Shown in pieces: positions 59,611 through 64,000 of a stretch of DNA of 64,000 nucleotides. The stretch is from contig JAVEWJ010000003.1 of the NCBI GenBank assembly GCA_034004605.1, forward strand, positions 94,734-158,733, written 5' to 3'. The notes under the pieces are model-generated. The model was given only the letters and a program-made list of their open reading frames with translations, did not search any database and was not told the origin of the DNA. Numbering within the stretch: the first letter of the stretch is position 1; every line of letters starts with the position of its first letter. This DNA comes from JAVEWJ01 sp034004605 (GTDB lineage: Bacteria; Patescibacteriota; Gracilibacteria; UBA1369; LOWO2-01-FULL-3). Both the position numbers and the translations under genes were made by a program.

Positions 59611-59899
59611 AAACCGCTTCCTTTAAAACGGTTTTTTTCACAGCTTGTTTGAGTGCTCTTTTCGTTGATAGGTCGACTTTTTTTCCTAAAATATTTGAAA
59701 GGTGGTTTTCAAGTTCTACAAATTTGAATAAACTAATCGGTTTTTTAAATTCAACAAGAATATCAATATCGCTTTTTGCCGTGCTTTCTCCGCGAGAAAC
59801 CGAACCAAAAATCGCGAGCTTCTCTACTTCGAATTCGGATTTTAGAATAATCATATTTTGATTAATCAACGCTCTGTATTTTGATAATTCTTTCTGCAT
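59603..59899 (-). CDS. mntA: MntA-like minimal nucleotidyltransferase antitoxin
   Basis: 98 residues with the polymerase-beta fold motif GSVSRGESTAKSDIDILVEF (GSx10 followed by DxD). Typical length for MntA. It is the first gene of the pair, so antitoxin is made before toxin. It probably transfers AMP onto a HepT tyrosine. Confidence 0.85.
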   Translation of the reverse strand: MQKELSKYRALINQNMIILKSEFEVEKLAIFGSVSRGESTAKSDIDILVEFKKPISLFKFVELENHLSNILGKKVDLSTKRALKQAVKKTVLKEAVYA

Positions 59900-59960
59900 A
59901 ATTTGTATTTTATCAATTCAATTATATGTATTTTCATTTTTCACTACAACTACAGTTTGT

Positions 59961-60653
59961 TTATTCATATTTCCCCGCATACACTCCGGCCTGGTTTTGG
60001 CGAAGTAAGCGATCGATTTTTTCGGCCATGGGATAAATTTGGAAAGAACTTGATATCGGAGAGATGGGCTTTCTGTTTCTTGAGGTCTGAACATAATTTT
60101 CGATGACAATAAGGCGCGTTTTTATCAAATCCAAGACTTGTTTTATTTCTTCAAAAAGATATCCGTTTTCAACAAAACCCACTATACTTCGCAGTAAATA
60201 TGTTTGCGTATCGACAAAAAGTGAATCCAGCGACTCGTCACTGATTTTATTGACCAAATATTTCGACCTTTGAATATCTCTTACAATAGGTAAAAGGACC
60301 GACTTTAAAGGTTTTATCCAACCATCGCTCAAGACTTTGAGCGAGAGATATATGGCTGCAATTTCCGGTGTGAAAAAATGTTCAAATGGAAAAGCCGAAT
60401 CAAATATTTCATAAGATTTTTTTTCCAAAGCGGTATCCTTTTTAAACATTTCGAGATTCATTTTTAGAGATTCAATCGTGGAGAGCGAATTGAAAAGCGG
60501 ATTTGTTCCCTCTTCTTCGCTTTCGGAAATTTCTTCGATTAGAGTTTTTCCGAATTCGGAAGTGTTTAAAAGAAGTTCCTCCGAAACCGGAAAGGATACT
60601 TTTTCTCTATATTCTTTGACTTGCGTTGATTCGTTTAATTTATACATATACAT
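59961..60653 (-). CDS. Helical protein of unknown function
   Basis: 230 residues, nearly all helix, with no signal, membrane segment or Cys. Long amphipathic helices and the ending RNRKPISPISSSFQIYPMAEKIDRLLR are the only notable features. I recognise no family. It follows the small basic protein and amidase/SpoIID genes on the same strand, behind a terminator, so it is a separate unit. Confidence 0.6.
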   Translation of the reverse strand: MYMYKLNESTQVKEYREKVSFPVSEELLLNTSEFGKTLIEEISESEEEGTNPLFNSLSTIESLKMNLEMFKKDTALEKKSYEIFDSAFPFEHFFTPEIAAIYLSLKVLSDGWIKPLKSVLLPIVRDIQRSKYLVNKISDESLDSLFVDTQTYLLRSIVGFVENGYLFEEIKQVLDLIKTRLIVIENYVQTSRNRKPISPISSSFQIYPMAEKIDRLLRQNQAGVYAGKYE

Positions 60654-60713
60654 TTATTAAATTTGATTTAAGCATAAAACGAAAAAACAAAATTAAAATT
60701 TTTTTAATTCCAA

Positions 60714-60742
60714 GAATAAAAAAAGCCTTATTTGAAGGCTTT
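60714..60742 (-). terminator. Intrinsic terminator
   Basis: Minus-strand stem AAAGCCTT/AAGGCTTT (60735-60742 with 60722-60729), a 5-nt loop and a T-run follow the small basic protein gene at 60781. A second hairpin GTTGTC/GACAAC lies between them (60759-60778). Confidence 0.75.
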
Positions 60743-60780
60743 AGATAAATTAAATTCGGTTGTCGAAAAATAGACAACAA

Positions 60781-61065
60781 TTATTTTTTCCTACCGGTTT
60801 TTTCCACCAATCGTTTTTTGCCGGCTTGCACGACCATTATGGATCTTTCAAGGTTACGGATTAGTTCGTTTAAATCTGATATGCTCATATGACCTTCGTT
60901 CGATAAAAAATTCATCAGCGAGAAGCAGGCCTTCTTAAGCACGAGTTTTCCGCTTTGTGTTTTGTTTGCGGATAGACGATTTCTTATTTTTAGCAAAATC
61001 GATTTTCTTTTTTTAATGGGCGATACTTTTGCCAGATATTCGCCCGGAATTTGTTTTAATGTCAT
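60781..61065 (-). CDS. Small basic protein, unknown
   Basis: 94 residues from the start at 61065, which overlaps the stop of the amidase/SpoIID gene by ATGA. An upstream start would add residues lying antisense to nothing recognisable and is less likely. It is rich in Lys and Arg (VSPIKKRKSILLKIRNRL ... GKKRLVEKTGRKK) and likely binds nucleic acid. No family is recognised. Translationally coupled to the wall enzyme. Confidence 0.6.
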   Translation of the reverse strand: MTLKQIPGEYLAKVSPIKKRKSILLKIRNRLSANKTQSGKLVLKKACFSLMNFLSNEGHMSISDLNELIRNLERSIMVVQAGKKRLVEKTGRKK

Positions 61066-63728
61066 AGTTTTTGGATTTCTACACCTGTATAATAATATTT
61101 TAAAATTGAAATGTAGTCGTATCCATTGTTTGCCATTGCTGTTGCTCCGCATCCGGAAAGCCCAACACCGTGTCCTTCAAATGCCGTGTTTTTACAAATC
61201 GAATCATCCACAGAAATTAAGTACGGAGTGTCGTTCCAGTTCCAAACATCTTTCGCGTTTCTTGTCTTAGTTCCGTCTGTGCTTGAAAAATATGGGGTTT
61301 TAATTAGCTTGCCTTTGTATGTTACTACCATGTCTTTTGTATCTTTGACTGCTTTTGTGATTACCGCTGCTCGTTTTTCAAAACCGTATCCTCTATAAAT
61401 TTGTGATACATCGGGATTGTCATCGAGATCGTAATTTTTACCCGGAAACTTTTCTCCGACTTCCGTGTAGTACCTTGCATAAGTCCTTGCTACGACCACT
61501 ATGCTTTTCACTTTTTCATAAGGATCGGAATTTGAGACTTCCGCAATTCCTTTGAGATAATCTTCAATTGGAAGTTCGTTTACAACAATCAATTTGCCGT
61601 TTTCAGATAAAAAGTCGAGCGAGCCTCTGTATTGGTTATCATTCAAACTTGTATTCCAAAGCGGGCGATTTTCCAAATTTTGGATTTGAAGAATTCCTCC
61701 GCTTGATGGAACAACCGTTATTCCACTTTTGTTTACTTCCCAAATATCACCTCCTTTAAATGTATTTAATTTTTTTGAACCTTTGTATGTATAAAAAGTC
61801 TTGTCAGAAGTCACAATCGCTTTATCCAAATTAAAGACTGAAAGTTTTACGCGAATGTTCTTTTCTTTTTCAGATGTTTTTGGCTTTTTGCTGCTATTCG
61901 TAGATTTAACTGTCGTTTCAAAAAATAGTAATTTGTTTTTCATCCATGTTTTGCCTTCTACAACCGGTGTGAAATATTGTCTATATGTGCCAGCTTCAGA
62001 AGGTGCAATGATTGTAAATTTAAATTCAGCGACTTGTCCTGGCTTTGTATCCTTATTCAAAATCGCAAGTCTTGCATTTGGCGGTCTTAAAAATACAGAC
62101 AAACCATCTCTTGGACTTTCAGTACCAATTGCCAACTCATTTTTATACCATGTAAGAGACCCTGTGTTTCTAAGTTTTATGCTTATTTCCTGTCTTTGAT
62201 CCGCTTTCATGTTTTTAGGAATTTTACTTTGTGAAACAAGTTCGTAGTCATAACTTTTTTCGGGATTTGTGAGCGTCATTGGAAGGGATTTATCAAGCTT
62301 CGTTTTTCCATCTACCATTAAAAATATTTTAACGGGTGTCGTACCGAGAAGTTCTCCCGCTTTAATTTTAAATGTGAAACTTGCCGTCTTTCCGGATTTC
62401 ACCGATTTCTCTTTCATGTTTGCTAATATTAGCCCCTCTTTTCCGGGAAAAAGTGCAAGCCGGTCAATTTTCGGATTTTTTTCAAACAATATATATGTGC
62501 CTGAATTCCAGCTTGTTTTACCGGTATTTTTTAATTTTATAGTGTATGAAATTATCTGATCGCTATTTATGTTTATATCCGAAAAATCCGATACATCTTC
62601 AAAATCTAAGTCGACCTTTTCTTTGCTTGGAGTCGATTTTTTCAGGCTTGAAGCCGTCTTTGCAATACTCGGCAGAAGCGCGTAAAGATTTTTTCCAGGG
62701 CAAACTGTGGCCGCTACATCACGGTGACCGATTACATTATTTAACATTTCTCCCCGAAAGCTCGATTTTCCGGTTGGGTTAATATTGTGAACTTGGGACT
62801 TTTCCGAAATGAGCTTTGCAATCGCGTCCTGCACTTTTTTCGGCACTTTGTTTTCCTCATAATTTCCGAGAACCGAAATGCCGATTGATCCCGTATTCGC
62901 AAGGCCGGCGTGCGCTCCGACCACTCCTTCTCCACCGAATCTGCCTTCGTAAATATTTCCGTTTGTATCGATTATGTAGTTGTAGCCGATATCTCCCCAG
63001 CCTCTTGTGACTGCGTGATAGTAATAAATATCTCTAATCGCCTGCTTGGGATTTTCCAAATTTGAAACCGTGGCTGTATGATGAATGATAAATTTTGTAA
63101 CTTTGTCGGGATATTGGAGAGGCCAAGTATATGCCTTTCCTTTTTCATCTTTGCTTACAACTTTTTTGTATTTGAGTTCGTTTTCAAATTGAGACAAATA
63201 ATCATCATCCGCTTCCACTATACTTACGCTTTCGGGATTGTTGTTTTCAAGATACCGAAGAGACTCATCGGCTCCCCATTTACTTCTTGAGATAATATTT
63301 AACGAGGTGCTTTTTGATGCCACCTCAAGTCTATTTTCAGTATCCGAAGCGCTTGGAGATGTAAGAATTGTCCATTTTACGGAGGATACATTCGGTATTT
63401 TTTGCGAATTTGAAGAGAAAACGAATTTGTACTTAAAGGCTTCCGAAGGATTACACATGACGATAGCCTCAGTAATATCCCCTTCTTTTTCTGTGTCCAA
63501 AGGTATCCAATCTGACCAATTTCCATCTTCTTTAAACTGAACGAAGGCATCGATTTTCGAACCTTCAGGCAAGAATTCTTTCCATGTGCCGGAAATCATA
63601 GTAAATGAAAATGAGGATTGTTGTTCGTCGGAAATGAAAACGGATGGATTTAATGAATCAGCGTTTGCGCTTGAGATGAGGCTTAAAAAGCCGAGTAAAA
63701 AGGCCGATAAATATATTTTTTTGAACAT
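61062..63728 (-). CDS. Secreted N-acetylmuramoyl-L-alanine amidase / SpoIID fusion
   Basis: 888 residues. After a signal peptide (cleaved near residue 23) and about 120 residues of beta sandwich comes a PGRP/amidase_2 domain (SRSKWGADES, FIIHHTATVSN, GWGDIGYNYIID, GHRDVAATVCPG), with the zinc His residues and Cys present. Two Ig-like domains (about 375-610) follow. The C-terminal 250 residues form a SpoIID domain (NELPIEDYLKGIAEVS, VVARTYARYY, GHGVGLSGCGA), a lytic transglycosylase acting on glycan strands stripped of peptides. One polypeptide could thus first remove the stem peptide and then cut the glycan, acting at division or wall turnover. Confidence 0.93.
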   Translation of the reverse strand: MFKKIYLSAFLLGFLSLISSANADSLNPSVFISDEQQSSFSFTMISGTWKEFLPEGSKIDAFVQFKEDGNWSDWIPLDTEKEGDITEAIVMCNPSEAFKYKFVFSSNSQKIPNVSSVKWTILTSPSASDTENRLEVASKSTSLNIISRSKWGADESLRYLENNNPESVSIVEADDDYLSQFENELKYKKVVSKDEKGKAYTWPLQYPDKVTKFIIHHTATVSNLENPKQAIRDIYYYHAVTRGWGDIGYNYIIDTNGNIYEGRFGGEGVVGAHAGLANTGSIGISVLGNYEENKVPKKVQDAIAKLISEKSQVHNINPTGKSSFRGEMLNNVIGHRDVAATVCPGKNLYALLPSIAKTASSLKKSTPSKEKVDLDFEDVSDFSDININSDQIISYTIKLKNTGKTSWNSGTYILFEKNPKIDRLALFPGKEGLILANMKEKSVKSGKTASFTFKIKAGELLGTTPVKIFLMVDGKTKLDKSLPMTLTNPEKSYDYELVSQSKIPKNMKADQRQEISIKLRNTGSLTWYKNELAIGTESPRDGLSVFLRPPNARLAILNKDTKPGQVAEFKFTIIAPSEAGTYRQYFTPVVEGKTWMKNKLLFFETTVKSTNSSKKPKTSEKEKNIRVKLSVFNLDKAIVTSDKTFYTYKGSKKLNTFKGGDIWEVNKSGITVVPSSGGILQIQNLENRPLWNTSLNDNQYRGSLDFLSENGKLIVVNELPIEDYLKGIAEVSNSDPYEKVKSIVVVARTYARYYTEVGEKFPGKNYDLDDNPDVSQIYRGYGFEKRAAVITKAVKDTKDMVVTYKGKLIKTPYFSSTDGTKTRNAKDVWNWNDTPYLISVDDSICKNTAFEGHGVGLSGCGATAMANNGYDYISILKYYYTGVEIQKL

Positions 63729-63749
63729 AATTTATTTTAATGTCTTGTT

Positions 63750-63779
63750 ATTATACCACGATATCACTTATAAAATCCA
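63750..63779 (-). promoter_or_regulatory. Predicted promoter of the amidase/SpoIID gene
   Basis: Minus strand TATAAT (63750-63755) with a weak TGGATT 18 bp upstream (63774-63779). The ATG is 21 bp after the -10. Confidence 0.5.
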
Positions 63780-63965
63780 CTTGCTTCGGCTTATTTAAGC
63801 CAAGAACACTTGCTACATACTGAAAAAAGTGGCGAAGTATGAAGTTTTTTGGCTTGAGTTTTTCTTCGATTATTTTTTTTGGCTTTACAAGACGCCTTTG
63901 CGTTCATATAATCGGAGTCGAACCTTCGAAAGGGCTTTTCGTTTTATTATTTGTATAAAAATCTT

Positions 63966-64000
63966 ATGGAGCTTTCTTATAATTTAAGGTATCAGAAATT
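63966..64000 (+). CDS. Possible gene start cut by the window edge
   Basis: An ATG opens a frame beginning MELSYNLRYQK that runs off the end. A TATAAA-like box sits just upstream. Too little is present to judge. Confidence 0.25.
   Translation, partial: MELSYNLRYQK

Noticed and set aside
1..64000. Alternative genetic code (TGA as glycine)
   Set aside because: TGA closes several well-supported genes at the expected family length, such as the recombinase, the glutamine amidotransferase and the amidase/SpoIID fusion.

Overview
The window looks like chromosomal DNA from a low-GC, small-genome bacterium of the Candidate Phyla Radiation (Patescibacteria), most likely near Peregrinibacteria. The grounds are inferential: very compact housekeeping genes in short, frequently strand-switching units; start codons almost never preceded by a Shine-Dalgarno sequence; many lipoproteins and cell-surface proteins; type IV pilins beside rsmI and tsaB; a reduced ferredoxin/2-oxoacid oxidoreductase pair. 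TGA is used as a normal stop, so the glycine-TGA code of Gracilibacteria and Absconditabacteria is excluded.

Region 1 to 42.7 kb is core-like. It holds a GT4 glycosyltransferase, dnaX and ligA; a three-gene operon of unknown acidic proteins (5.3-7.7 kb); a sortase; a RelA/SpoT homologue with a membrane tail and an apparently degenerate synthetase; ychF and hpf; tRNA-Phe; a 1730-residue repeat-rich surface protein ending in a VPEF/membrane/Arg-Lys tail; xth; a DsbA-like/SLH pair; a 2Fe-2S ferredoxin; a TMEM43-like protein; an HNH endonuclease carrying an in-frame palindromic repeat; mnmA, gpsA and a LOG-family protein; a two-subunit 2-oxoacid:ferredoxin oxidoreductase; a MacA/MacB-like export operon (adaptor, ATPase, two permeases); pseudopilins; rsmI and tsaB.

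Region 42.8 to about 59.9 kb is an accessory island next to tRNA-Thr(CGT). A large serine recombinase whose last codons lie antisense to the 3' end of the tRNA is followed by small unknown genes. Each minus-strand gene there is preceded by terminator-like or multi-hairpin leader RNA. Then come a 1576-residue STAND NTPase with an Mrr-like nuclease head (an Avs-type defence candidate) and a 5.8-kb AT-rich cassette bounded by two 217-bp direct repeats. The cassette encodes a class I glutamine amidotransferase, a GT4-like glycosyltransferase, an ATP-grasp ligase and a fusion of a GT2 glycosyltransferase to a branched-polyamine-synthase (BpsA/DUF43)-like domain. This is the best candidate for an undescribed biosynthetic system. 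A MntA/HepT toxin-antitoxin pair adjoins the second repeat.

Region 59.9 to 64 kb returns to chromosomal character, with an unknown gene, a small basic protein and a secreted PGRP amidase/SpoIID fusion for cell-wall remodelling. All assignments come from reading motifs by eye; no database search was possible.
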